The notes beneath the pieces were generated by a model that saw only the letters and a program-made list of their open reading frames with translations, was not told the origin of the DNA and searched no databases. A program made the translations under genes and the position numbers. A stretch of DNA of 64,000 bases, from positions 3,977,450-4,041,449 of the forward strand of contig CM057156.1 of NCBI GenBank assembly GCA_029962745.1. Direction: 5' to 3'. This document shows, piece after piece, positions 23,307 to 34,544 of this stretch (positions are counted from its first letter, which is position 1; every line of letters begins with the position of its first letter). This stretch comes from Echinometra lucunter. Lineage: Eukaryota > Echinodermata > Echinoidea > Camarodonta > Echinometridae.

Positions 23307-24600
23307 GCATTATTATTATAATATTACTATTATTATTGTCATTATTATCACCATCATTAAGATGATTATTATCGTTATGTTCAAACTTTTCATGAGAAGT
23401 TTTGTTTTCCCTTGAGGGTCTGAATCATACGCCACAGGCATCGATCGGGGGGGGGGGGGAAGATGACCCTTAATAAATTCGGGGGGGGGGGGGCAACAAT
23501 ATAATTTTGCCTCCCCCAATAATTTCCGAACTGAAAAAAAATAAAAGGAAAAAAAAAAGCAAAAGAAAAAAGAAAGGGAAAGAAAGGAAGGAAAGTGGAT
23601 AGTGGACGAATCTTCTGGAAGCCAAATCTTTCAAACGTTGCACGTTCATAAGACATCATGCAGCTGGATCACGTAATTAACATTTTTTTTTTAACCGTGT
23701 CATTGTATTGTTGGGTTTATTGAAGTAAAATCTATCGGAAACAAGAATAAACGCTCCGTAGACCAATACTTGTGTTGTGTACACATGAAAATCACATGTG
23801 TCACAAGTTAGTCTCATAATATAGATGAATATATTATGAAAAATAATCTTAGCCTATAAAAACAGTAAATAGAGGATAACATAAATAACTATTATATAAT
23901 TTCCATTTCCAGTTCAAGCATACGACCTACCCAACTGCTGAATTATATGATAAATGTATAATATAGTGATCTTTTGTCAGACCAATAAATGTCGATGAAT
24001 TGTCTTTAAATTGTGCATTATTATACATACGCTTATACCACTATTTAGTTTCATTAATCGAATGGGCCTCTTTTCAAAGCACTTGATGCTCTTAAAAGCT
24101 TTATTATCAGGATTATATAATCTAATACCGATCTATCCTCTGTCGGTCCAATATACATGACCAGTTATACATCAGTTGAAACCAGCTAAGACTTCCAGTT
24201 GTCAATGTTGATATGTAACAGGAACTAAAATTGAAATGACATTGCACCTGGGAGATGGTCAAATCCCTTCCACTAATTCAAGCTAATTGAACATCAATGC
24301 TGCCATGGGTTTGAATAAAATAATTTCAGGTTCGTGATAAAAATGCATAAATAAGCAACTGAAATCAATGCTCTTGGACCCGGGCCATTGCTATATAATA
24401 GACTGATGTCCTGATTAACCTGTGGGCCTGCCTCCAAAGGTTTCCCTATCAATAATCATTGAGGCCCTGCATGTATGATTGTCAGTCAACATATCTATAG
24501 CCAACAAAAATGTCCCTAGGGACCATCGGAAAAGATTATAAACTAGTTCATACAGCCCGCTAAAATAATCATCGAAAAGACCGTTTTCGTAGCACCATAA
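22931..24600. other. Intergenic; microsatellite and G-run debris only
   Basis: Contains an (ATT)n tract at about 23250-23345 and a G-run pair at about 23446-23495 that looks like the end of a family A hAT-like element. The rest (23640-24600) shows no gene. Confidence 0.45.
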
Positions 24601-24760
24601 TATTGACAATATGTCTTATGTCAAGCTTCAAGCATTCTCCTAACATTGGATTTTTTTTTTTTTTTTTTTTTTTGGGGGGGGGGGGGAGTGATAATTGCAA
24701 CCGTTTTTTCCCTTTTAGACCGAAAGAAGAAAAAAAAAATAAAAAAGGTTTGAGAGAGAG

Positions 24761-24953
24761 TATGGTGGCCCTGAAGTACTTCGCATCCCAGGTCATGAAT
24801 TTTGCGTCACGGGTCATGAATTTCTCATCCCAGGTCATGAATTTCGCAGTACGGGTCATGAATTTCGCATCCAGGGTCGTGAAATTCATGACCAGGGATG
24901 CGAAATTCACGACCCTCATGACATGTTGTTGAGCGTACTTCAGGGCCACCATA
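24761..24953. mobile_element. Palindromic element made of a ~20-bp tandem repeat
   Basis: It begins TATGGTGGCCCTGAAGTAC and ends with the exact reverse complement (24935-24953). The interior is a tandem array of a unit like GGTCATGAATTTCGCATCCC, about five in one orientation followed by one to two inverted. It sits in a GA-rich tract, so the target duplication cannot be read. The same peptide pattern (KFMT or VMNFAS repeats) appears on both strands because of the symmetry. Confidence 0.7.
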
Positions 24954-25189
24954 AGAGAGAGAAAGAGAGAGAGAGAAAAGAGAGAGTATGCACTCCTTTC
25001 TCCAACGGCTGCCCCCTTTTTTTCTCTCCCCCTCCTCCTTATTTTTCTTTATCTACTACAAATAGCTCAATTTCTTTTGTTTCTCACGACCCCTTTCTAT
25101 TTCTCTCCTCCGTCTCCTTCAACTTCTTTTCTCATCTGACATCTCGACACTCTCAGAAAAAATGGTGAGATTAGACCCTTTTCTCGTCC

Positions 25190-25390
25190 CACATTTGGAA
25201 CATTTAAAGGTTCTCCAAAGAAAAGTAGCCTACAAAGGTTCTCTGAAGGGTTCTATAGTGGTCTTTAGAACTATCATTGGTCGTACAAGGAACCCTTTTT
25301 TGGTTCTTGAAAATGAAAAACCCTTTATAGAACCCCTTTTCTGTGGGGTTCTAAATACAGGACAAAAAAGGGTTCTAAATGGCACGTTTT
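25190..25390. repeat. Repeat rich in GGTTCT/AGAACC palindromic phrases
   Basis: Multiple GGTTCTC, AGGGTTCTA, AGAACCC and GGAACCC phrases in both orientations within 200 bases can fold on themselves. This resembles miniature elements built from inverted short phrases. No coding sense. Confidence 0.45.
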
Positions 25391-25596
25391 GACAAGTGTA
25401 CCTCCTCTCACCCCTACTTCTCTCTCTCTGAGTTCATCAGTTTCTCCGTCTCTTTTTCCTCTTCTATTTCATCCCTTCTCTCTCGCTACCTCCCAATTAT
25501 TCATTCTACCCCTCTCCTTGTATTTACCTATTACTTCCTCGTTCTCCTTTCTTTCTCTCATTCTCTCTTCTCCTGACCTCATTATTCCTTTATTAA

Positions 25597-25935
25597 GGCG
25601 CTTTCGGATTTGAGGCGACTTTGTGGCGCCACTTTGTGTGCACACATTTTTTTTTGTGTACAGGTCTATGGGGTATAGGGCGACAAAAAAATGTCGCTGA
25701 GGCTAGATACATTTTTGTTTGCTGCCTGACTACAAAAAAAAAAAAAAGGAAATTACCAATCATATCCTTAAAAGTTAGTGCAAAAACAAATGTTGCCATG
25801 AGATTTGAAAAAAATGCTCTCTTATTTGAGAGTTGACGCATTAATGCGCGTTCATTAGCATAAGTGGCGACACAAAGTCGCATCATATCTGAACGCAAAG
25901 TGGCGCCACAAAGTAACCTCATATCTGAAAGCGCC
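25597..25935. mobile_element. TTAA-flanked MITE, family B copy 1
   Basis: TTAA lies directly on both sides (25593-25596, 25936-25939). The ends GGCGCTTTCGGATTTGAGG and CCTCATATCTGAAAGCGCC are inverted, and similarity continues inward about 40 bases through GACTTTGTGGCGCCACTTTG. A related copy is at 33222-33480: both carry ACAAAAAATGT, then GAGGC, then TGCTGCCTG, and later GAGAGTTGACG. Confidence 0.8.
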
Positions 25936-26151
25936 TTAATTTTTGTCTTCTTCTTGTATTTGTCATTTCCTTATGTACATGTAGCAAGATACAAACCCTA
26001 TTTATTGTATAGTAGTGTCACATGTAACACACGTTTACATTTTATAAGTCTGGAGTACCGACTGTTTCAAAGTGATTTCAAAACCTCATCATCTTTAACA
26101 TTCATTTCTCCTGACCTTTATCCACATTCTTTTGTGTCTAATTGTGATTAA

Positions 26152-27232
26152 AATCCAATTTTACACAATCAGTTGGGTTTTTATTGTCCATTAATCATGT
26201 TGTCATTGAATGAATTTTTGTTCTTGCTGGGAATTCAAATTCATTTTTATTTTGTTAATTTTTACCGTATTGTAATTTTGCAATTCGATAGTATCAACTG
26301 CTGTGAAGATTACTAGTATCTTGAATAAAACTGAATAATGACGCAATTAAATAAATGCAATGTAGAGTAAAACTGCTGATTCATTGAAACAATACAAAAT
26401 ATTTCAGTGCATTACGTAAATTACTCAAAATCAACCCCATAATAATATGGCACCAAATGCAATACGATTGTACACAATACATGTAATACATAATAGTGAA
26501 GAAGGTCACTGCAAACATCATAAAAACAGATGTGAAATTTTACAATTTTCATGATATTCAAACGCAATGGAACATCAGCAATCTTCTTTGTTTTCTCTTA
26601 GAATACATGCATGTAGAATAGACATTACAATATTTGTTATCCTACTTTGGAGATTTGAACATTTTCTTCATTAATATCAATACATATCATAAATTGCAAC
26701 TCAAACAATGACCAAGGCTTTGAAACAATAAATGTACACGTACCACTACAAACTGACACAATTTTCAAGTAGGTATTAGCATTCTTGTGAGGTTTCTTTG
26801 TCATTTTCTTCTCCATACACCAAAAAAGTACTGTATATGAAGTACTTAAATGTACAATGAGGGAGTGGCACATCTCTACTCATTAAAATATGTTGATTAC
26901 AAAACTTTTAAAAGGCTCTTGTTCAACTCAAACAATTGCCAAAGTGAACTAATCATGTGAAAAAATACATGTACCTACATTTGCACATAACATAAAAGGT
27001 CTGAATCTAGAGAATATTTTGGAGCAACCAGAACAAAACTTGATCAAGGTTCAAGTGCAACAAAATTGTCCAACATTGTGAAAACGAACATAGTACTACT
27101 TGTGTACTTATATGTACTCTACAAATGTAACTACAACGTGTAACCTCTCAACAAGGCTGTTGTCTCTTGACTCATGATATTTAACTTACTTCATGTCGAC
27201 AGTGTGTCAAGATAACTGCGTCAAAAAACTTC

Positions 27233-27273
<41 letters not shown>

Positions 27274-28550
27274 ATCATCAAATGTATCATTAAGTTTAAT
27301 AAATCAAGTGTGTCTTTAAAAAGCAATGAACAAAAATGAAAGGTTGTGGTGTAATAGCAGTTTCATCCTCTGATGTGATACAATAAAGAGTTTTCCAAAT
27401 ATAACAGCAGAATGCAAAATAAACTGTGTAATTTGTTTCTAAATAATGGTGTGCTGTATGACCCAATTTATTTCATCTTCAATAGAAACCTCCAATATCT
27501 ACAGATTTTGACATAAGAATGATATACAAAGCTCAAAATTTCTTCTGTACACATGTATGTTGATACAGGAACATCAATAATAACCCAGGTTCTTAAATAT
27601 TAGAATGCAATGTAATTCAATTCAATTCAATTATTATTCTCATTATTATAATCACTTCCACTGTGCTTTCCCCATAAGGCCAAAAGTGCTTACAATAAAA
27701 GAAAATGACATATTAATACAATGTACCATCATTACAAATAATGCCTCCGGCACCCTTCGGGGCAGAGGCATAGAAACAATCCTACAATTACAAACTGCCA
27801 AAAAATGTGTCTTAAAAGCCTTTCTGAAGGTACATGTAGTAACTGATGAAGACTACCCAATGCTAAGTGGTATATCATTCCAATATGTTGAAGGAGATAG
27901 AGTAAATGCCTAGTTATGGTTTCTGTTAACCCCCTCCCACTCCAATTCATCGCAGCCTTTCAGCATGTTCTCATGAGCTTCATTAATGAAAGCTTAACAT
28001 GATAATACATCAATCATGTCAATGTTACTTGAAATTTGGGAGCAATGTGAACACATAAAATGGCTCAACATCAACAGTTATGCCATTGTAAACTCATATC
28101 AATCCATATATACAATGTATTTATTATGTAAACATATATGACATTAATACACATCTAAATGAGCAACATAGTTGGCAATGCATGATCATGGGAATAAGCA
28201 TGAGAACAAACTCAACAATACTCTTTCATAACACAGCAAAAACAGGTTCACATATATCTCATTACATGTACATGTATATCACAGTATATACAGCATTCAT
28301 GATTAAACACATGCTGTTCACAATGCTAAATAGACGTAAACATGTAGAAAAACAATATTCCAACGATGAAAACAAAAGATGCCTTCAACAAGACATAAAA
28401 ATCGTTTACACAAATCTGTCATTCAAGATCTACGCTCTTGTAAATTGATACTAGGGAAAGAAGTCCCCTGAATGCTCGAGTACTGCCACAGCAGCTGTTC
28501 CAAAGTCCAGAAAATTAGGGTAGACTGCAAGGGCATCATGTATGATGAAC
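26152..28550. other. Intergenic and 3' flank of the SAMD9-like gene
   Basis: AT-rich, with many ATGTAC phrases and a 34-base T run at 27236-27269. At about 27608-27945 is a segment that looks repeat-derived (AATTCAATTC repeats, then TTTCCCCATAAGGCC), with no clear family. I see no gene. AATAAA on the minus strand occurs at about 28119 and could end the SAMD9-like transcript. Confidence 0.4.
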
Positions 28551-28556
28551 GTTAGC

Positions 28557-28715
28557 ACTACACTCCCAGAAAATTTTTTTTTTAGGTTGGTTGAAACATG
28601 AACCTATCACCTGTTGGTTAAAAAATCCTACATGTTTCACATACAATTTTTAAAAACCAACAGTTGGTAAGTTCATATTGTAACCAACAATTTCCAAACA
28701 ACTTTTCTGACTGTG
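28557..28715. mobile_element. MITE-like repeat, family C copy 1
   Basis: A roughly 160-base segment bounded by CACTCCCAGAAAA and TCTGACTGTGGGAATT with internal inverted AACCAACA/TGTTGGTT phrases. It shares TACATGTTTCACATACA-like and CAGTTGGTAAGTTC sequence with 57583-57735, which marks a dispersed family. Confidence 0.5.
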
Positions 28716-28888
28716 GGAATTAGTGCTTTTCAAGATCCAAGCTATTATTTCCTAAACATTTCTCTATTGTAGCTGAGCAATTTGGTTGAGGAAGATCATG
28801 GAAAACCCTTTCACAAAATTATGTAAAGTTATATTGGGTTCCAATTTAAATGAAGTCAACTCGACATGAGCAATCATACGAATAGTTC

Positions 28889-31800
28889 TCAGATTGGCTT
28901 AGGGTCATAGGCAATTGGACCAGCAAAAGAAAAACCAAGGTAGAACTGAACTCGCTCTTCGCTTGGGACCCCATCCAAAGGAAACGCCAGCCTTATATCA
29001 ATGGGCTCACAACCTTTGGGCTTGTACCGCAAAAACTGTTTGTCCAGAAGAAAACCATCCAGTCTTTCTAATAGTTCCTGGGCAATCCCCTTCTCCCAAT
29101 GCTTAAATCCAGTTTTCCTATACACAATACTCTTCACACTTCCATTACTCTGTTTGCCTAAATAGAATTCAGTTGCTGGCTTCAAGGGCCTGCCTTGTAG
29201 AACCCTTGACCTGCCACGTGATATCTGAATAGAATCATGTGCATTGGTATGATACCTGTTCATCCACCTTCTTTTCAATTCTTCAGCTGTGCTCTTGATT
29301 TTCATAGTTGAGCGTTTTTGGATTGCTTCATCATACCAGTTCAGAAGCAACTCAAAGAAGAGACCATAGAATCCATTTGTTGTATTCTCCATGCCCTTCA
29401 ATGTTTCTATAAGTGATCCAACTTCGTCACTGTCAAAGTGTTCATCACAACAAACTGCCAATGCCACTGATGCAAAGAGCATATTCTTCACATCAAATAA
29501 GTTGGGACGTCCTAGGTTTGTGCGAAGGAGTTTCTGAACTTTCTTTAAGACCTCTGAATTCTTTTTAAAGCCCAACTGAAAGATTTGATGAAAACCATCA
29601 GCATTCAGGTTCATCACTTCTGCACGCCTTGCTTCATAAGCTGTAGCAGGGCTGCTTGGAATATCTGCAGAGCAGACACTGCAATACTGAAGAACTTTTT
29701 GCGATCTTGAAATAGGCTTGACCATTTGTTAAATCTGTACTGTCCTGTGATATTCTGATCATATGAGACCTGGACTTTGTAATCTTGAACATGACTAAAG
29801 GCTGCTTCAACCCTTTCTTTAAGATTTTTCATGGTTTCATGGTGTTCACTGAGGACCGAGGAGGTTGGTGGTATGTATTCAGACGTTAAGTATTTCACTA
29901 GCTCCTTCTCGCCTGTAAATCGGAAAAAGAATGGCTTAACTTTCTTTTGGACGATTTCAAGCAATTTGAAGATTGTGACCATTTCCTCAACAAACCCAGC
30001 ATAATTCTGACCAGTGGTTTCACTTTTCATCACCTCTTGAGCATTCTGGAAGGCCTCACTGGCAGAATGAAATACTGTCATAAGCTTATTCACATCTTCC
30101 TGAGTGGGACATTCTGTCCATTTCTTTTGCCACATGTTGGTCATCTGTTCTTGCAAAATGAGACCTTTGGTGACCCATATGTAGGAGCTCTTGTCATTCA
30201 ATCTAATGGCACAATCAATGGCTTCTAATGCCAAATCTAGTTCACCAAAACGTTTATGAAGTCTCGCTTTTTGCTGAGCAATGATAGCATCTCTAAATTC
30301 GTCAATGCCTATCTGCAATATCGTGAATGCTGCAGCCTTATCGTCTTCACATACCTTCTCGATGAAGGGGGAAAAGTCTGAGTCAACTAAGTCACCGTAG
30401 TCTTTCTTCAGTCTACGAACCATCAAATCCCTGCATGTTTTATCAACATACCCCTTGCTATGTGACACCATGTGAACAACTTGTGATTCTAACAGCTCTC
30501 TGAACATATCTGAAATTTTCTCACCCAGATGAATACACAGCTGTTCAACAATTATCTTTGCTATTCGTGGGTGAAAAACCCTCAATCCTTTAACGCTTGC
30601 ATCAATATCATCAATATGCTCTTCAATCAGGAGGAGCTTTAGGTATCTGGGCCTATCTTTCTCCCATGTTCTTTGCTTTCGATGCCTTACAGGTTCTTGA
30701 TGAAAGACTATGTGTGTTTTCTGCATGAAAATGTCACATGCTGAGACAGGCATAGCAAAGTCAGGATTGAATGTTTGTATCAAAGCTATATACTTGAGAA
30801 GATTAACTTGCTTTCTCTGCTCTTCAGGCATTTCAGCAGAGATCTTTGGCATCAGACGATTAACAACATTAATCAGGTAATCTGATTCGCACTGATTTTT
30901 CATAACCATGAAACCAAGAAGCTCCTCTGGAGACTCCTGCTCCCTGAATACATTTCTCGCCTCAAGATCCTTTGTCTTATTCGTAAACCAGGCGATTTCT
31001 TTTCTACCTAGTTTGTGCTGCACGGCTACAGATGGCTTTTGACAATTCTTTAGCGTTTCAGGATCAGATACTCTCATGCAGCGCAGGAGTATGACATTGG
31101 ACACATAACCTTGAGACTTGGTTCCCTTCTCCAGATTTTCTAGGAAGTGATGAAATATCTCACCATCAATGTTATCTATCATCAGTACTACAGGACCAGG
31201 ATTATCATCTCCATATCCATGCCTCCTGAATTCTTCTATTTCTTTTACAGTGTTCGCACTGATGCGATTGACCATGCCACATCTCACCCTTTTGTGCAAG
31301 TCCCAAAGTGTATGCTTTGCTATCGTTGTTCCACCTGCACCGGCCTCATGAAAAATTTTAATAACAGGAATGTCATTAGCTTTGCCCTCACTAGATTGAA
31401 GAGCTCTTTTAATCATTCCCTTCAAATCTTTGAACACATCACGCTCAAGCACATGATCAAACCCCTTGAACTTATCAGGACTTTTCTCAGAAAAGTAGAA
31501 ATTCAACCAGTCAACCTCATGCCCTTGATAGAACTTTCGCTCTACTTCTCCTGCCAGTTCTGTGTCTTGATCCCTGGAGATGTTTTCACACTCATTTTGT
31601 GCAAGGACTGAAATATCAGACCATTTTGCTCGTACTTTCAAAGGCAAATTGCAATGTTTGCCATTCGACATTGGGAGTTTAGGCCGAGTTTCAACCGGTC
31701 CCACCTTCATACTCATGTGCACATTGATTTCTTGCCAAGGATGCCCAGCAAGACATTGTGTCTTCAGGTCCTTACTGCTTACTATGTCCCTATCTTCAAG

Positions 31801-32701
31801 TTTGTCTATGAATCTTTTCACAAGATGGTCATCTTCAGCAAATATCGTGAAATTGCCTATCTCGAAAGAGTCAGAAATGTACAGCTGCTGAAAAACTGAA
31901 CACATCACTGAAAGATCAGATTCGGATAGGAGAAGGAATACAACAACAGCCCTGCCACCTGGTATTACTTTGGGGTTTGTGAAGAAATCTACTGTCTTTT
32001 GGACTGCTTTGGAACGTTTTTTTAGTCCACTTTGTATCAGGTAGTTTCTCTTGTGCACTGTCACCAATGTCATTTCTCCCATTGAGGAAGACCCATGTTG
32101 TTTCTTCTGGGAAATTTATTCCATTTCTAAGTTCATCAACATTGCTTTCTGAGACATCTGCAAACTTTTCTGGACTAAGAATTTTCACAGGTTTAGTACC
32201 CTTCACATATTTACATAGCCCTGTCATGTTTGAGTTTGGATTGCAATCAAAAACCACATTCCAGTTAACCCTTGAGGTGAACCCAAACTTTTCTTCAATC
32301 TCTTCCACATTCTCGTCCTGTAATGGAGTATTGACAACTAGAATAGGGTAGTACGAAGAATCAAGTTTACCCTCATCAGCCTGTAATAAGAGTTGTGGCA
32401 ACTTGAGATCCTTAGATTGCTTCTGACCAGAATGACCATCCCTCATTACACCACTACTGTCTATTTGCTTACTACTTTGAGATGACCCAACATGTGACTC
32501 CTTTGCTGCTTTGTTTGTTACCATTTCTGATGCCTCTGTTGTAGCCTGAGTTGTAGGCTCTTCGGATGGTAGTCCCCTATCGCCTGGTTGTATTTTTTCC
32601 TCTGCTGTAACCTGAGACGTATCAGATGAATGCTGTCTGGGTGGTGCTAGTTCTAGTTGCTCTATCTTTCTGTGTAGTACTTCGGCTGTACCTTGATACA
32701 T
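28889..32701 (-). CDS. SAMD9/SAMD9L-like P-loop NTPase, frameshifted, N-terminal domains not seen
   Basis: Three overlapping minus-strand frames (32701-31916, 32082-29614, 29725-28889) read as one protein of about 1270 aa if single-base changes at two A-runs are allowed. Human SAMD9 and SAMD9L are near 1590 aa; they are cytosolic antiviral and growth-restraining proteins. Evidence: a block with DFFTNPKVIPGGRAVVVFLL; then a P-loop-like HEAGAGGTTIAKHTLWDL at residues 245-262 of the middle frame; a Walker-B-like VVLMIDNID at 299-307; a TPR-like helical stretch at about 600-660; and a C-terminal YLGFSFAGPIAYD. The first ~110 residues are a Ser/Thr/Glu/Gln-rich linker. The SAM and AlbA domains of the family are absent; a TGA stop directly precedes the ATG at 32701, so any N-terminal part needs an upstream exon. 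One large exon is normal for the family. Confidence 0.8.
29696..29700 (-). other. Frame change 2 in the SAMD9-like gene, near an A5 run
   Basis: The middle frame (LFQDRKKFF) and the last frame (SQKVLQYCSVC) overlap over 29614-29725. One extra base in this A5 run would pass from one to the other. The exact crossover inside the overlap cannot be fixed by eye. Confidence 0.5.
32017..32023 (-). other. Frame change 1 in the SAMD9-like gene, at an A7 run
   Basis: On the coding strand the run reads ACTAAAAAAACGTTCC. With seven A the first frame continues (WTKKTF) to a stop at 31916; with six A it would pass into the middle frame (KKRSKAVQ), where homology to the family continues. The shift is equivalent to +1 and is most simply a homopolymer error or a true disabling indel. 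Confidence 0.7.
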
Positions 32702-33044
32702 TCAAGTAAAAATTTTTACACCCTGTTAAAGTTGAAGGATTAACCGTACTACTGCATCACATGCTATTAATGAAAAAAGAAGTCCAAAGCCCATTCACAA
32801 ACTATGTGTACTTCCTTTTTCGTACACCAAGAAGAAAAAAAAAAGAGGGGGGGAATGTCAAAGATGATAGGAAGTAGTGATATTCAGTTATTCACAGCCC
32901 TTCAAATTTACACCATGTACAGACCAAAGTGTTATATCTACTCACAAACATTTGAAAAATTGATGTTGTTTCATGCATGACAGTTCTCTTGTCAGTGTTA
33001 CAAATACATGTATAGTGAATTTACAAACATTGGTGACAATGCAG
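32702..33044. other. Intergenic/5' flank of the SAMD9-like gene
   Basis: No recognisable SAM-domain exon lies here. An A-rich tract is at about 32832-32850. Nothing else is seen. Confidence 0.4.
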
Positions 33045-33192
33045 GGAGAGGTCAATCATTGGATATTCCTTCTTACCTACAGTTTCTTGAGTCTTGTATG
33101 CCGTCCTCTCAGAATCAGATTCCTGGTAGTGAGCATTCACAGAAGCTGTTACAGGAGCTTGTTTTGGATGAAGATTCTTCTGCAGAATTTGG
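33045..33192 (+). CDS. Weak candidate coding exon, unknown protein
   Basis: An open frame between ATGCAG and GTGAGA reads RGQSLDIPSYLQFLESC and continues through an acidic, Leu/Glu-rich end (LLQELVLDEDSSAEF). Composition is protein-like and both splice sites are good, but no partner exon of matching phase was found and no family is recognised. It lies on the strand opposite to the SAMD9-like gene. Likely alternatives are a chance ORF or a remnant. Confidence 0.25.
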
Positions 33193-33221
33193 GTGAGATA
33201 TAAGTAGAATATGACAGGCTA

Positions 33222-33480
33222 AAAGTGTGTTCAGATATGAGGTGATATGTCCCTGCAACATTTTAGTGTACAAGTCAATGAGGTATGAGGTGACAAAAAA
33301 TGTTGCCGAGGCAGGACAAATTTTTCTGCTGCCTGGCTGCAAAAAATGCGCATCAATCAAATTCCTACAGAAATTTGCGCAAGTTTTGACAAAGTTCTCT
33401 TTTAATTGAGAGTTGACGAGTTAATGTGCATTCATGAACAGAAGTGGCGCCTCATGTCGTGCCATATCTGAATAACAAAC
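33222..33480. mobile_element. MITE, family B copy 2
   Basis: The ends GTTCAGATATGAGG and CATATCTGAATAAC are inverted. The interior matches the element at 25597-25935: ACAAAAAATGTTGCCGAGGC, TGCTGCCTGGCTGCAAAA and GAGAGTTGACGAGTTAATG. It is more diverged and shorter, and the TTAA target cannot be read clearly. Confidence 0.65.
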
Positions 33481-33965
33481 TTAGTAACTAACATTGATAA
33501 CTGCTCATTTCGTAATCTTGAGAACCGTTAAATCTCAAGAACTTCGGGGTTGGGACGGAGGCACCTGAACCCTTGTTAGGGTCCTACAGCTCCCGAACTC
33601 TGTTTGTTTGCGCGTTCTCCTCCCCCCTCAAAGAACGTTCTTCCATAGGTACCCAACGTGTGGAGATAGCATGCTTGAAAAGGTGACTTTAAGCCCACTA
33701 AGTCCTAAATATATAAAAATACCTTTCAAATAAGGTATATTTACAAAAAGCATCACAGAGTAGCATGTAAACCCACTTACTGACTGGTTGTGTGCTGTGA
33801 ATTACATGATTACATGATGAATTACAAAACAAAACAAAACAAAACAAAACAAAACAAAATGCAAGCGGGATGTAATCGGACTGGATTCCAGAAGGAATGC
33901 AACGGTGCCCGTATTTACCAATTTAGCCAAATTTGATCCGGTCTGAGGTCAGTCTGGTCGGTGTG
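33481..33965. other. Intergenic before the first gap
   Basis: No gene. An (AAAAC)n tract lies at about 33823-33858. Confidence 0.5.
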
Positions 33966-34465
33966 NNNNNNNNNNNNNNNNNNNNNNNNNNNNNNNNNNN
34001 NNNNNNNNNNNNNNNNNNNNNNNNNNNNNNNNNNNNNNNNNNNNNNNNNNNNNNNNNNNNNNNNNNNNNNNNNNNNNNNNNNNNNNNNNNNNNNNNNNNN
34101 NNNNNNNNNNNNNNNNNNNNNNNNNNNNNNNNNNNNNNNNNNNNNNNNNNNNNNNNNNNNNNNNNNNNNNNNNNNNNNNNNNNNNNNNNNNNNNNNNNNN
34201 NNNNNNNNNNNNNNNNNNNNNNNNNNNNNNNNNNNNNNNNNNNNNNNNNNNNNNNNNNNNNNNNNNNNNNNNNNNNNNNNNNNNNNNNNNNNNNNNNNNN
34301 NNNNNNNNNNNNNNNNNNNNNNNNNNNNNNNNNNNNNNNNNNNNNNNNNNNNNNNNNNNNNNNNNNNNNNNNNNNNNNNNNNNNNNNNNNNNNNNNNNNN
34401 NNNNNNNNNNNNNNNNNNNNNNNNNNNNNNNNNNNNNNNNNNNNNNNNNNNNNNNNNNNNNNNNN
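33966..34465. other. Assembly gap, 500 N
   Basis: Exactly 500 N, a conventional placeholder of unknown true length. It could hide upstream exons of the SAMD9-like gene. ORFs read through it are meaningless. Confidence 1.
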
Positions 34466-34544
34466 AGACAGAAATTGCATATACATCAGAGGAAGTATTC
34501 TGCATAGAGGGAAATTGGACATCTTTATTCATTCAAGAAATGTT

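Noticed and set aside
32017..32023. A7 run read as programmed ribosomal frameshifting in the SAMD9-like gene
   Set aside because: The A AAA AAC heptamer is not in the codon register needed for -1 slippage and the required shift is +1. A homopolymer indel explains it more simply.
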